64,000 nucleotides of DNA, from assembly GCF_965196975.1 (NCBI RefSeq), contig NZ_OZ239981.1:2542001-2606000 (forward strand). The letters run 5' to 3'. Numbering within the stretch: position 1 is the stretch's first letter; every line of letters begins with the position of its first letter. The position numbers and the translations under genes were made by a program. The notes beneath the pieces are model-generated. The model ran no database searches. It was not told the DNA's origin and saw only the letters and a program-made list of their open reading frames with translations. Shown here in pieces: positions 8,924 to 18,083 of this stretch. This stretch comes from Endozoicomonas sp965196975 (GTDB taxonomy: Bacteria > Pseudomonadota > Gammaproteobacteria > Pseudomonadales > Endozoicomonadaceae).

Positions 8924-9730
8924 TTATAGCGTTCTAAGCAACCGGGCCATGGCCTCTGGTTGCTCCCGATGAACATTGTGCCCACACCCAGCTACAGGGT
9001 GGACACTGTGAATCACATGCTCTGCCAGTAAATGCTGCCCAAGCTGTCCAAACTTGTGATCATTTTCACCATAAAAATAATGAACACATGGCGACAGTGC
9101 TGAACCAGCTCTGAACTGACAGAGTGCCTGACGATAATTTGGCTGCTTCGATAAACTGAATGACACCAAGGCGTCGGCTAATAGCAAACCACTGCCTTTT
9201 GAGCGCTCATGAATCAAAGATCGAATCTGGCTATCATCCAGGTCCGAAAACACCGGCTGTTTATACCAGTCCCAAAGGACTTCAGCCACAGGCTCCTCTC
9301 GAAAGCGCCTTGCCCACTGAAGATCTGACTGGTATCGCTCGCTTCTTTCCTGCTCACTGACCAGCCCTGGATGCGCACCTTCCAGTAAAAGTTTCTCTAC
9401 TCGCTCCGGGTAAGCAATGGTATATGCCATGGCCAGACGACCGCCCAGTGAGTAGCCCAGCAGGTTGAAAGGTTTCAGACTAATGCCTTCTATCTGTTCA
9501 ATGGTTTGAATCGTCTGTTCCAGACGATGGCAGAAATAGTCCGCTCCCTGCGCATCCTCCTCTACCCACTGGCTTGAGCCATGTCCCGGCAGATCAACTG
9601 CAATCAGATGATAGTCATCTTTCAGCAATGCCAAGAGGGGCTGCCAGTCACCTGCACTGCCCAGAAAACCATGCAGTAATACCAGGGCTGGCGCATTGGC
9701 AGCACCAGAACAATAGTAGGACAGGCTCAC
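8924..9730 (-). CDS. menH: SHCHC synthase MenH (alpha/beta hydrolase)
   Basis: A 268-residue alpha/beta-hydrolase that eliminates pyruvate from SEPHCHC. It shows LLHGFLGSAGDW at the oxyanion region, the nucleophile elbow GYSLGGRLAM (Ser), an Asp in YFYGENDHKFG and a late His in GCGHNVHREQP. The GTG start overlaps the menD stop (GTGA), indicating translational coupling. It sits in the operon between menD and menB. Confidence 0.9.
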   Translation of the reverse strand: MSLSYYCSGAANAPALVLLHGFLGSAGDWQPLLALLKDDYHLIAVDLPGHGSSQWVEEDAQGADYFCHRLEQTIQTIEQIEGISLKPFNLLGYSLGGRLAMAYTIAYPERVEKLLLEGAHPGLVSEQERSERYQSDLQWARRFREEPVAEVLWDWYKQPVFSDLDDSQIRSLIHERSKGSGLLLADALVSFSLSKQPNYRQALCQFRAGSALSPCVHYFYGENDHKFGQLGQHLLAEHVIHSVHPVAGCGHNVHREQPEAMARLLRTL

Positions 9731-11478
9731 AGTGTTTTAGCCATGTTTACGGCCTGCTCAATGCTTTTTGCCCCCAGACCAGACTCAGTAAAAACTTCAA
9801 TAATGGTACAACCAGTTTTAGAACATGCTCTATTAAACTGCGATGTAAAATCATCAATGGATTGTGGCGCCGAATAATCAATACTGAATAGTTCAGCAGC
9901 ATGCTGTGCGGAAAGCCCATGGGGTGTCACAAAATAATCTTTAGCCACCTGGACGGCATCATTGCTGCAGCCTTTGGTGGTCACATAGAAAATACCACCA
10001 CCGTCGTTATTAACCAGCACAATAACCAGTGACGTTTTACTCTGAGCTGCCAGTTGCAGGGAGTTAAGGTCATGGAGGAAGGAGATGTCCCCAATCAGTA
10101 AAACCATTGGCGCCTGATCTCCTTCAGCACATCCAGCCGCGGTAGCAATGAGCCCATCAATACCACTGACGCCACGACTAGCATAAACCCGTGGTAAATG
10201 GTGTACTGAGAATATATCCACCATGCGTATAGGCAGGCTGTTGCCAAGAAACAAACTGCTTTCAGGAGGTAATAGTTCTCCTAAAGAAGCACCGAGCCAT
10301 TGCTCATTAAGCTGGCTTGGCAGTTGACTTTTCAGCTCGTCGCCAAGTTTCTCTGCCCGCGCCGTCAATGGCAAACTCCATTCTCTGTCAGCCTGTATAT
10401 CCTCACTGCAGAGCAACAGTTGATGACAAACCGAATCAATATTACCTATCAGGCGCACACTCTGCCGTTGCCCTGTATCGACTCTTCTGGGAGCAGGGTC
10501 AAGCATCCAGTATTCTTTCCAATAGTGCCGGCCAATAAACTGATCCAAACGCTTGGACGTCAGGTAACCGCCAATCTGGAGCACACGGTCGACCTCATTG
10601 AATACGCTTTCACAGGCTGAACTGGCCAATAAAAGATCAGCATGCCTGATGGCTTGTGGGTGACCGTGGAGCTGTGATTGAACATCCGCTATTAACGGCC
10701 AGCCCAGGCGCTCTGATAACTGCACAATTGCATTTACATCAGTCTCAGGCATCACCCGCCCAGCAACAATCAAGCCCTTGCCGTCCGTAAAATGCTGCCA
10801 TCGAGCCAAATCTGGCAACAGGGTTGCCTCTGGAACAAAGTACTCAGTATTAGGTGTTAGAGATGATATCCATTGTTGGATACTGGCAAGATAGACCTCA
10901 TTTTCAATATGAGTGCTTTCTTCCACCTGATGTGGGTAGAGAGGTTCCCGAAACATGCAGTTGATGTGCAGTGGCAGCCCCCGTGCTGATGAGCGGGCAT
11001 AGGCCTGATCAATACTCCCCAGCAACCATCGGAGGGAAATGGAGCGGTCCGGCGTTGGTAAATCCAACGTCGATCCGGTATAGTTACCAAAAATATTCAG
11101 CTGGTCAATCGCCTGATTTGCCCCACAGTCAATCAACTCGGGAGGACGATCAGCTGTCAGAACGACCAGTGGAATACCCGACTGGTGAGCTTCTATAATG
11201 GCCGGGTAGAGATTGGCAACAGCAGTGCCTGACGTTGTGATCAGGGCCACTGGTTCTCCGGTGGCTTTGGCCAGCCCCAGGGCAAAGAAACCAAGGCCAC
11301 GCTCATCAAAATGAACGTGGCGGGTCATGCCTTCATGATCTGCCACTGCAAATGTCAATGGTGCTGAGCGAGATCCAGGGGCAATACAACAATGCCGAAC
11401 ACCCAGTCGCCACAGTTCTTCAATCAGCACTGAAGACCAGATGCCGTTGATGTTTGCGTAGTCGGTTTTAAATGTCAT
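9727..11478 (-). CDS. menD: SEPHCHC synthase MenD
   Basis: A 583-residue thiamine-diphosphate enzyme that adds the 2-oxoglutarate-derived succinyl semialdehyde to isochorismate, the first committed step. It shows IAPGSRSAPLTFAVADH, HFDERGLGFFALGLAKAT with the ThDP-activating Glu, TTSGTAVANLYPAIIEA, and the cofactor-binding LIGDISFLHDLNSL...VNNDGGGIF. The start at ATG 11478 has GGTGAG at a good distance; a GTG four codons upstream is an alternative. Confidence 0.95.
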   Translation of the reverse strand: MTFKTDYANINGIWSSVLIEELWRLGVRHCCIAPGSRSAPLTFAVADHEGMTRHVHFDERGLGFFALGLAKATGEPVALITTSGTAVANLYPAIIEAHQSGIPLVVLTADRPPELIDCGANQAIDQLNIFGNYTGSTLDLPTPDRSISLRWLLGSIDQAYARSSARGLPLHINCMFREPLYPHQVEESTHIENEVYLASIQQWISSLTPNTEYFVPEATLLPDLARWQHFTDGKGLIVAGRVMPETDVNAIVQLSERLGWPLIADVQSQLHGHPQAIRHADLLLASSACESVFNEVDRVLQIGGYLTSKRLDQFIGRHYWKEYWMLDPAPRRVDTGQRQSVRLIGNIDSVCHQLLLCSEDIQADREWSLPLTARAEKLGDELKSQLPSQLNEQWLGASLGELLPPESSLFLGNSLPIRMVDIFSVHHLPRVYASRGVSGIDGLIATAAGCAEGDQAPMVLLIGDISFLHDLNSLQLAAQSKTSLVIVLVNNDGGGIFYVTTKGCSNDAVQVAKDYFVTPHGLSAQHAAELFSIDYSAPQSIDDFTSQFNRACSKTGCTIIEVFTESGLGAKSIEQAVNMAKTL

Positions 11479-11581
11479 GAATAAACTCACCGGCTCTGAC
11501 AGCCAGCCATAAATGAAGTATTACAGTATTTTCATTGCTACTGCGCTGCTTCAGGGTTTTCAGCAGGTAGGTTAGCAGGGC

Positions 11582-12994
11582 CTAAGAAAGTGCTGCGAAA
11601 TCATGGTTACTAGCAACATGCTGTCCTGCCTGACCAGACAATACAGCGAAATCATCTTTTGATGTCTTCTGACGATCCAGAATATCCAGTACCGTTGCAA
11701 TTTTGTTATTCAGCTCGACCCATTCATCTTCAGCAACAGAATCTTTCACAATACCCGCTCCGGAATAAAGCATCAGGGCATTATCAACCAAACGGGCGCT
11801 GCGAATCGCCACACTGAAATCACTCTTTCGAACACCAACAATCCCGCAAACACCGGCATACAATCCACGAGCATAGGGCTCATTTGCTTCAATAAACGAC
11901 AATGCCTCTTCTCTTGGCGTTCCCCCTACTGCCGGGGTCGGATGAAGCACATCCAGTAACTGTTCATCACACACATCACGGTTCAATATTCCACGAATCT
12001 GGTAACGCAAATGCTGGATATGGCGAAGTTTAACAATAGAGTGACTGCGATCCGCTTCCAGGGACTGACAGAGTGGTTGCAGCTTATGGCAGATATCATC
12101 CAGAACCAGACGGTTTTCATGGATATTTTTACTGTCGTTCATCAGCAGGCTTTCCAGCTGGGAATCTTCAAGCAGGTTCTGACCACGTACAATTGTTCCT
12201 GCCAGGGCCTCAGTAGAAATAATATTTTCCAGTCGTTTAACCAATCGTTCAGGAGAGCAGCCAAAAAACGTTTGCCCCTCCCCCTGAAATAAAAACTGAT
12301 AAGAATGCGGGTTCGCCTGCTGCCATGCATAAAGCAATGAGAATGGAGAGAGCTGCCCCTCAAGCTTCAGACACGTTTCCCGTGACAACACCACTTTATC
12401 CAGCACTCCTGATACAAAGGCCTGCTCAGCCTTGCCAACAAGTTGACTCCAGACATTCAAATCAGGCTGGTAACCTTCAAGCTGAAAAGTAAAGTCAGCC
12501 TCGGGCAACTGCTGGCTGTAGTTAAGTGTTGTGATAATCCCTAGAGCCTTACGAATACTGTTCTGGTATTCCAAAGCATTGTCAGATCTGAGGTTCACCC
12601 CCAACACCATTCCCTTGCGAGTCTGTAGCAGTTCCAACAGTGGCAAGATGACCATTCCATAACCAAAAGCTGACCATATTGAAGACTCATCATCCGCAAA
12701 AGAGAGGTAGCATAGGCAGTGACTGCTTGCATGCTCTGGCAAATGATTCAGGAGTTTTCGGACACTGGCAAATACTGAGGTCAGGTCCTGCCGGCAGGAT
12801 AATTTTTCTGACCAGCTATAACCGAGAACCGCGATGGTATGATCGCCTTCCCTATCCCTCCAGAGCGCTGTTTCAGAACAGTCCTGCGCAGCCAGAAACC
12901 CCTGAAGGTGAATAGCTGGCAAAGGGAGCTCAATTCTAACAAGCCGCTTTTCAGGCAAAGGTTGTGTTAACAGCTTTTCCAACTGTTCCACCAT
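11582..12994 (-). CDS. menF: Isochorismate synthase MenF
   Basis: A chorismate-binding enzyme converting chorismate to isochorismate, first in the men operon. The conserved C-terminal block is visible: KVVLSRET, FFGCSPERLVKR, EALAGTIVRG, LHPTPAVGGTPREEA, YAGVCGIVG, IRSARLVDNALMLYSGAGIV. The start is uncertain. Homology by eye to E. coli MenF begins at MVEQLEKLLTQ (12994). The frame extends 46 codons to an ATG at 13132 that has AGGAAAGG upstream, so initiation there is possible and would add a hydrophobic leader of unknown value. Confidence 0.9.
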   Translation of the reverse strand: MVEQLEKLLTQPLPEKRLVRIELPLPAIHLQGFLAAQDCSETALWRDREGDHTIAVLGYSWSEKLSCRQDLTSVFASVRKLLNHLPEHASSHCLCYLSFADDESSIWSAFGYGMVILPLLELLQTRKGMVLGVNLRSDNALEYQNSIRKALGIITTLNYSQQLPEADFTFQLEGYQPDLNVWSQLVGKAEQAFVSGVLDKVVLSRETCLKLEGQLSPFSLLYAWQQANPHSYQFLFQGEGQTFFGCSPERLVKRLENIISTEALAGTIVRGQNLLEDSQLESLLMNDSKNIHENRLVLDDICHKLQPLCQSLEADRSHSIVKLRHIQHLRYQIRGILNRDVCDEQLLDVLHPTPAVGGTPREEALSFIEANEPYARGLYAGVCGIVGVRKSDFSVAIRSARLVDNALMLYSGAGIVKDSVAEDEWVELNNKIATVLDILDRQKTSKDDFAVLSGQAGQHVASNHDFAALS

Positions 12995-13302
12995 AAATGC
13001 AAACTGAGCCTGAATTACACTGGTCAAGACATCCTGCCAATAAAAATAGTTAAAAATAAAGCATCGTAAGATAACGTAATTGTACGTAGATTGGCCACCG
13101 GTATCTGGATCGTATTTACCGAGAAAAGCCATACCTTTCCTACGGGTATAGCCAACTGAGTGTAATAGTAGATGAATTTTTCAACTTAACTTTTTATCAT
13201 TGTGTTTCTTTTAACTCTGAAACACATACCTTTCATACAGAACTGAATCCTTGATCAGTTCCATCAGGTAGTCTTGTTCATCAGTACGGGTAACTATTCA
13301 TC

Positions 13303-13644
13303 ATGGCCACCAATGGGGAGTCAGCCAGAAAATGGCTGGAACAGAACAGGGAGCAGATCTCAGAAGAGCGAATTCTCCAAATACGCAGTAATCTGGCAAA
13401 GAAAATAAACCTGATGGCGGATACTGATAACCCGAATGAATCAGATGAACATCAAGGGTTGTTAGAGGCCCTTGATGTGATGGATGCCTGGCTTCAGGAG
13501 CGCGCCGCGCCACAGGAAACAGCAGAAGAAGCATCAATATTGGATTACGGCCCGCTTATTCAGGAGCCATCCGCCCCCCCCCCTCAGCTGACTCAGGAAG
13601 AGAAGCTGCGCCGGTTCCAGGATCTGCTGAAGACCACAAAATAA
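13303..13644 (+). CDS. Hypothetical protein, 113 aa
   Basis: A hydrophilic, acidic, helix-rich protein (MATNGESARKWLEQNREQI...RRFQDLLKTTK) with a Pro-rich stretch (PSAPPPQL) before a charged tail. It is divergent from menF. No family recognised and no signal peptide or membrane segment. The ribosome binding site is weak, but codon use looks coding and no longer frame competes. Confidence 0.55.
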   Translation: MATNGESARKWLEQNREQISEERILQIRSNLAKKINLMADTDNPNESDEHQGLLEALDVMDAWLQERAAPQETAEEASILDYGPLIQEPSAPPPQLTQEEKLRRFQDLLKTTK

Positions 13645-13720
13645 TAACCATACTGTCAATGGTGAGGTTGTTCTAAATACGCCTAGAAAGAGACTGCCTC
13701 ACCGGCTGAATGCCGGGGTA

Positions 13721-13945
13721 TCACACCTTTAACCGCTCACATTCCTCAACGACCCGGTCATAAGTCCAGTCCCCACCTCCGGGATGTTTCACGTCATGCT
13801 CAATAAGTTTCTGACACATCTGCATAGGATTCAGTCCCTTTTTAGCCAGTCTCTCCAGTGTCTGTTTCAGCTCATTATCTGCTTCACTGAACTCCTGAGT
13901 ACTCTTGGATCCCTTCTTTCTGACTGCAACTTTTATTTGTTTCAT
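13721..13945 (-). CDS. Hypothetical protein, 74 aa
   Basis: Start at 13945 (MKQIKVAVRKKGSKSTQEFSEADNELKQTL) chosen because TTAGGTGA lies at a normal distance; a frame to 13975 is longer but has no binding site. A lysine-rich N-terminus is followed by a helical region and the segment HPGGGDWTYDRVVEECERL. Family not recognised. Confidence 0.6.
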   Translation of the reverse strand: MKQIKVAVRKKGSKSTQEFSEADNELKQTLERLAKKGLNPMQMCQKLIEHDVKHPGGGDWTYDRVVEECERLKV

Positions 13946-14192
13946 CGTCAATTCACCTAAAACAACGTGGGGCATTGGGAGGCTGCCTGAGAGCAGCCGC
14001 CTAGCGAGGATGGCAGAACATTGAGGATACGCATTACGTTTTATAAAAGGAATAATGCGCTATTCGCCAAACAAAACAGAACACTTAGACACGTTTGCTG
14101 CCAACTCAGCAGAGTGATCTATTCTCAGGCAGCCTTCAGGATAATCTATACTCTATTCATAGATTCTGCGCGCAGTAAAGCAGGAGTTTACT

Positions 14193-14741
14193 ATGAAACG
14201 TCTCTACTACCTGACTGGCTCGCTTGACAGTGTAACCAAAATTACTGAAGACCTGCACCGGTATGGTATCACCGATTGGCACCTCCATGTTTTAAGCCGA
14301 AATGAAGCAGGCTTGTTTCACAGGCAGGTTCACAGTGCCAACATGTTACAGGAAAACGATGTACTTCACTCGGGAGAACTGGGTGCTCTAATTGGCGGTG
14401 TCATTGGCCTGTTAGCGGCTACGCTGATTGAGTGGTGGAACCCGATTGGGGTAGATATACCTCTACCCGCTCTTTTACTGATCGCTGGTGTTTTTACACT
14501 CTTTGGCGCATGGAGCGGTGGATTGGCCGGTGTCACTCGTGAGAACTACAAAACAGCACGATTCCACGATGACCTGGTAAAAGGTAAGCATCTGATTATG
14601 GTAGATGTATCAAAACAGCAGGAACAACGTGTACGTTACCACCTGAGCAGGTACCATCCGGAAGCCTGTCTTGCTGGCGAGGATACAACGCTGACCCTGC
14701 CTTTCAGCCCTAATTTCTGGCGTTATCCACGCCACAACTAG
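14193..14741 (+). CDS. DUF1269-like membrane protein, 182 aa
   Basis: An N-terminal ferredoxin-like region (LYYLTGSLDSVTKITEDLHRYG) is followed by a glycine-rich membrane hairpin at about residues 65-120 (LGALIGGVIGLLAATLIEWW and LPALLLIAGVFTLFGAWSGGLAGV) and a cytoplasmic tail. This resembles DUF1269-type proteins, of unknown function. A strong binding site CAGGAG precedes the ATG. It is convergent with putP, whose stop lies 3 bp inside this gene's end. Confidence 0.7.
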   Translation: MKRLYYLTGSLDSVTKITEDLHRYGITDWHLHVLSRNEAGLFHRQVHSANMLQENDVLHSGELGALIGGVIGLLAATLIEWWNPIGVDIPLPALLLIAGVFTLFGAWSGGLAGVTRENYKTARFHDDLVKGKHLIMVDVSKQQEQRVRYHLSRYHPEACLAGEDTTLTLPFSPNFWRYPRHN

Positions 14742-16258
14742 CCAGCAACCGGCTCGTCCTGACCCAATGGTGATTTCACAAGCGCCTGTACCTTCTGAAA
14801 GGTTTCCGACTCCTCTTCAGAAGGTGCTTTTCCGATCAGGCTAAACATCACTATTGCGATTGAGGCAGCGATGAACCCTGGAATAATCTCGTACACCTCG
14901 AAAATACCCCCGCTCATTGAGCGCCATATCACTACAGTAACCCCTCCCACCACAATACCAGAAAGGGCTCCTAACCCATTCATTCTTTTCCAGTAAAGTG
15001 AAAAAAGTAGCGCAGGACCAAAGGCTGCCCCAAACCCAGCCCAAGCATAGGCAACCATCTCCAGCACAGAACTGTCCGGGTTTAATGCCAGTACTGTTGC
15101 CAATACTGCAATACCAACAACTGCAATACGGCCAACTATTAGCAATTCTCCTGTAGAGGCATTGGGACGCAGCATATTTCGATAAAAATCCTCTGCAACT
15201 GCAGTAGAGCATACGAGCAACTGGGAATCTGCCGTGCTCATAATGGCCGCCAGGATAGCGGCCAGCAGAATACCTGCTATCACTGGATGAAAGAGAGTAT
15301 TAACCATCAACATGAAAATGGCTTCGGGGTCGTCTAACACTAACCCCTGTCGCTGGGTATAAATGATACCTGTCAGCCCGACCAGCAACGCTCCCAACAT
15401 ACAGATCCCAGTCCATGAAATCGCAATACGCCGCGCAAGTATTAACTGGTTGCTGGACTGCACTGCTTTAAAACGGGCCATGATGTGTGGTTGACCAAAA
15501 TAGCCCAGTCCCCAGCCCAATAATGACAAAACAGTAATCACAGAAAGAGCTTCACCATTAATATCTGTGAACAGATTGGTCAGATGGGGGTTCAATTGTT
15601 CAATCTCAGTAAACACCTGCTCTGCTCCACCCGTCACCTCCAGTACCGTCACAGGAACAATCAATAGTGCCGCAGACATCAGTAGGCCCTGAACCAGATC
15701 AGTCCAGCAAACCGCCAGAAAACCGCCAAACAGTGTGTAAGAAACCACACTGAGCATGCCAAGAATCACAGCCAGCTCGTAGTCAAAACCAAAAACCGAC
15801 TCAAAGAGTTTACCGCCAGCTACCAATCCTGAACTGGTGTAAAAAAGAAAGAAAATTAAAATAAAACCAGCACTGACTGGCTGCAGGATATATTTCAGAT
15901 CAGAAAAACGATTGGAGAAAAACTCAGGAAGAGTGAGCGAATCATTAGCCACTGCACTGTATATTCTTAAGCGGCGCGCAACCAGAAGCCAGTTCAACCA
16001 GGTTCCTCCAAGCAGCCCTAAACCTAGCCAGATTGCTTCAAACCCAGCAGCAAATGCATACCCCGGTAGACCAAGCAATAGCCAGCCACTCATATCAGAA
16101 GCACCAGCGCTTAGTGCTGCTGACCATGGCCCTAATGAACGGCCACCTAGAAAATAGTCAGAGGAGTTTTGCGTTCTCTGCCAAGCTATATAGCCGACAC
16201 CCAGCATGGCAACAAAGTAGACAAGAAAGGTTATTGTTATTTGTATTTGATTTTCCAC
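14738..16258 (-). CDS. putP: Sodium/proline symporter PutP
   Basis: A 506-residue sodium:solute symporter with about thirteen hydrophobic segments. It contains SSDYFLGGRSLGPWSAALSAGASDMSGWLLLGLPGYA, the PutP hallmark, with the Na+-site Asp and Ser/Thr residues on the first core helices. Other conserved segments are GYFGQPHIMARF and ILAAIMSTADSQLL. It probably imports proline as nutrient or osmoprotectant. The start is GTG. No putA neighbour is seen. Confidence 0.92.
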   Translation of the reverse strand: MENQIQITITFLVYFVAMLGVGYIAWQRTQNSSDYFLGGRSLGPWSAALSAGASDMSGWLLLGLPGYAFAAGFEAIWLGLGLLGGTWLNWLLVARRLRIYSAVANDSLTLPEFFSNRFSDLKYILQPVSAGFILIFFLFYTSSGLVAGGKLFESVFGFDYELAVILGMLSVVSYTLFGGFLAVCWTDLVQGLLMSAALLIVPVTVLEVTGGAEQVFTEIEQLNPHLTNLFTDINGEALSVITVLSLLGWGLGYFGQPHIMARFKAVQSSNQLILARRIAISWTGICMLGALLVGLTGIIYTQRQGLVLDDPEAIFMLMVNTLFHPVIAGILLAAILAAIMSTADSQLLVCSTAVAEDFYRNMLRPNASTGELLIVGRIAVVGIAVLATVLALNPDSSVLEMVAYAWAGFGAAFGPALLFSLYWKRMNGLGALSGIVVGGVTVVIWRSMSGGIFEVYEIIPGFIAASIAIVMFSLIGKAPSEEESETFQKVQALVKSPLGQDEPVAG

Positions 16259-16440
16259 GAAGGGTTAGCTCTTGCTGGAGGTTATAACTTCAACGTTAGT
16301 TCATGGAAAAATCGGTAAACTACTTACAAGTTATTTATTAAGAAAGTATGTAATCCCAAACAAAAGCGTCAGAATTCCGCCTTAATTTAATGTTGAAAAT
16401 GCTTGCCGTGATCTAATTTCCCTTCCTATATTTTTTTACC
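16259..16440. other. Intergenic region upstream of putP
   Basis: AT-rich, with no open frame, strong hairpin or repeat. It presumably holds the putP promoter, but no confident -10/-35 pair stands out. Confidence 0.4.
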
Positions 16441-16446
16441 ACACAG

Positions 16447-16480
16447 CAAAAACCCCGACGGATTGCTCTATCGGGGTTCT
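16447..16480 (-). terminator. Rho-independent terminator of an rRNA operon
   Basis: On the minus strand AACCCCGAT and its partner CGGGGTT form a strong hairpin followed by TTTTT. It lies directly after the 5S rRNA fragment, the usual arrangement at the end of an rrn operon. Confidence 0.8.
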
Positions 16481-16488
16481 CTAATTGG

Positions 16489-16520
16489 TGCCTGGCGATG
16501 ACCTACTCTCACATGGAGAG
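16489..16520 (-). rRNA. 3' fragment of a 5S rRNA gene (about 32 nt)
   Basis: The plus strand reads tgcctggcgatgacctactc then tcacatgg, the reverse complement of the conserved 3' end of gammaproteobacterial 5S rRNA (GAGAGTAGG...GCCAGGCA). Identity stops after about 32 nt and nothing 5S-like follows to the right. With its terminator intact and an integrase 180 bp away, it looks like the displaced end of a 5S gene at an attachment junction. Confidence 0.75.
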
Positions 16521-16697
16521 GGAAGGTCGTAGAAACCCTGCTATTAGGTACTATATCACCAATAATGAACAACCCTACACCCCTTGATATATCTGGCACT
16601 CTGAGCTAATTAGTAAGATCATACCAGAAAGTTGCAATACCGTTTCGGCAGACTGAGTCCGAATCTATTCCGAATCAATGAGCAATGATTGGGGTTG

Positions 16698-17918
16698 ATG
16701 GAGATGATCAAGAAAATCACTGAAAGCAGTGTATCAAAAATGGGTGAGAAAGCCCTCAGGGACAATGAGATCCGTGGGTTCTCCTGCCAGTTAAAGAAAA
16801 CCGGCAAGTACTTCTACTACGAATACAAATCCCCCGTTACCGGAACCAACCGAAAACACCCCCTTGGCAAGCATGGGGAGATTACCGTCGAACAGGCCCG
16901 GACAATGGCAAGAGCAGCTTCTGGGGATGTGGCAACGGGTAACGACCCGCAGGAACAAAAACGAGAGCGTCGCAAGGCGATTGAAAAAAACCGACAAAAT
17001 ACCCTGCGGGCTTTTATTGAAGGCGACTTCAGAAGCGTCACCCCTGAGGTAACGGCGGACGAAGCCGAGAAAAACATCAAACGTCATTTCGCAAAGTGGC
17101 TTGATAAGCCCATGTCCCAGATTACCGCCTTTGATATGAGCAAGTGGCTCAACAATTACCCCGGCGCCCCCACGGGTGGCAACCGGATTATGAACGATCT
17201 TCGGGGCATTCTGACCAAAGCCGTCGCGGCTGGCTATCTGGAGAAAACCCCGATGTCCGAAGTCAAACGGCTCAAAGAGGACAAGAGCAAAAAGATCAAA
17301 TACCTGACCCGTGACTATGAGAAAAAACTCATGGCCGGTCTGGATCAATACGACGAGTACCGTCGGGAACTGGATAACCAGTACGAAGGCAAGTTTGCCG
17401 ATATGCTCCGGCCATTAGTCATGGTGGCCATCCACACCGGCATGCGCAAAGGTGAATTGCTCAACCTTAAAGTAAACGACATTGATTTCTCGTCCGGGGT
17501 CATTACCGTGGTGGGTATGGGGGATCATTCCGACAGCCACCCAAAAAAGAAAGCACGCACCAAATCACTCCAGACCCGATACATTCCGATGAATCATGTT
17601 TCATCCAGCATACTCAAAGTCTGGCTCGACCAAACAGGCCACACCGACCTGGTCTTCCCAAATAGCTCTGGCCAGAGAGCCAGTCACAAGTACATTGACC
17701 GCCGTTGGTATAAAGCCAGGGAAGCGGCTGGACTGACCGGCAAAATCGATTTCCATGGGTTGCGGCATACCTTCGGCACCCGCCTTGCTGAGCTTCGAGT
17801 GGATCTTGTCACCATCCAGGAGCTCATGGGCCATGAGTCATTGGATGTCACCGCCAAATACCTCCACACCAGCCCGGAACGGAAACAGATGGCCATATCA
17901 GAGTTGGAAAGCTATTAA
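16698..17918 (+). CDS. Tyrosine integrase, P4/DUF4102 type
   Basis: About 406 residues. The N-terminal arm-binding domain contains ALRDNEIRGFSCQLKKTGKYF and the HPLGKHGEITVEQARTMA motif of DUF4102-type integrases. The catalytic domain carries HTGMRKGELLNL (Arg I), HGLRHTFGTRL (HxxR), GHESLDVTAKYL (His and the tyrosine nucleophile). All core residues are present, so it should be active. The start is ambiguous among TTG 16689, ATG 16698 and ATG 16704. It reads away from the 5S fragment, as expected for an element integrated there. Confidence 0.92.
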   Translation: MEMIKKITESSVSKMGEKALRDNEIRGFSCQLKKTGKYFYYEYKSPVTGTNRKHPLGKHGEITVEQARTMARAASGDVATGNDPQEQKRERRKAIEKNRQNTLRAFIEGDFRSVTPEVTADEAEKNIKRHFAKWLDKPMSQITAFDMSKWLNNYPGAPTGGNRIMNDLRGILTKAVAAGYLEKTPMSEVKRLKEDKSKKIKYLTRDYEKKLMAGLDQYDEYRRELDNQYEGKFADMLRPLVMVAIHTGMRKGELLNLKVNDIDFSSGVITVVGMGDHSDSHPKKKARTKSLQTRYIPMNHVSSSILKVWLDQTGHTDLVFPNSSGQRASHKYIDRRWYKAREAAGLTGKIDFHGLRHTFGTRLAELRVDLVTIQELMGHESLDVTAKYLHTSPERKQMAISELESY

Positions 17919-17967
17919 TCTGCAACACGATTCAACCATGGACTCCCCTGTCAAAACGTGGCAACAA

Positions 17968-17993
17968 TAAGTATTGATACGTATCAATACTTA
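17968..17993. promoter_or_regulatory. 26-bp perfect palindrome, candidate operator (cassette 1)
   Basis: Each half is TAAGTATTGATAC; the two halves meet at a central ACGT and are perfectly symmetrical. It lies 91 bp upstream of the AP2-like gene. The same core, TTGATACGTATCAA, recurs upstream of the paralogous gene at 54069-54082. Conservation in both copies points to a protein-binding site, possibly for the small protein it precedes. Confidence 0.65.
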
Positions 17994-18083
17994 CACCTTC
18001 CAAGTGGTTAATAATCGCGCACCTTCAGGAGGACAGGCTGACGCCAGACCTGCAACCCACGACACAGGGAATCATCACCAGTC

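Noticed and set aside
16489..16620. A complete 5S rRNA gene
   Set aside because: Only the last ~32 nt match; the next 90 bp show no 5S features.
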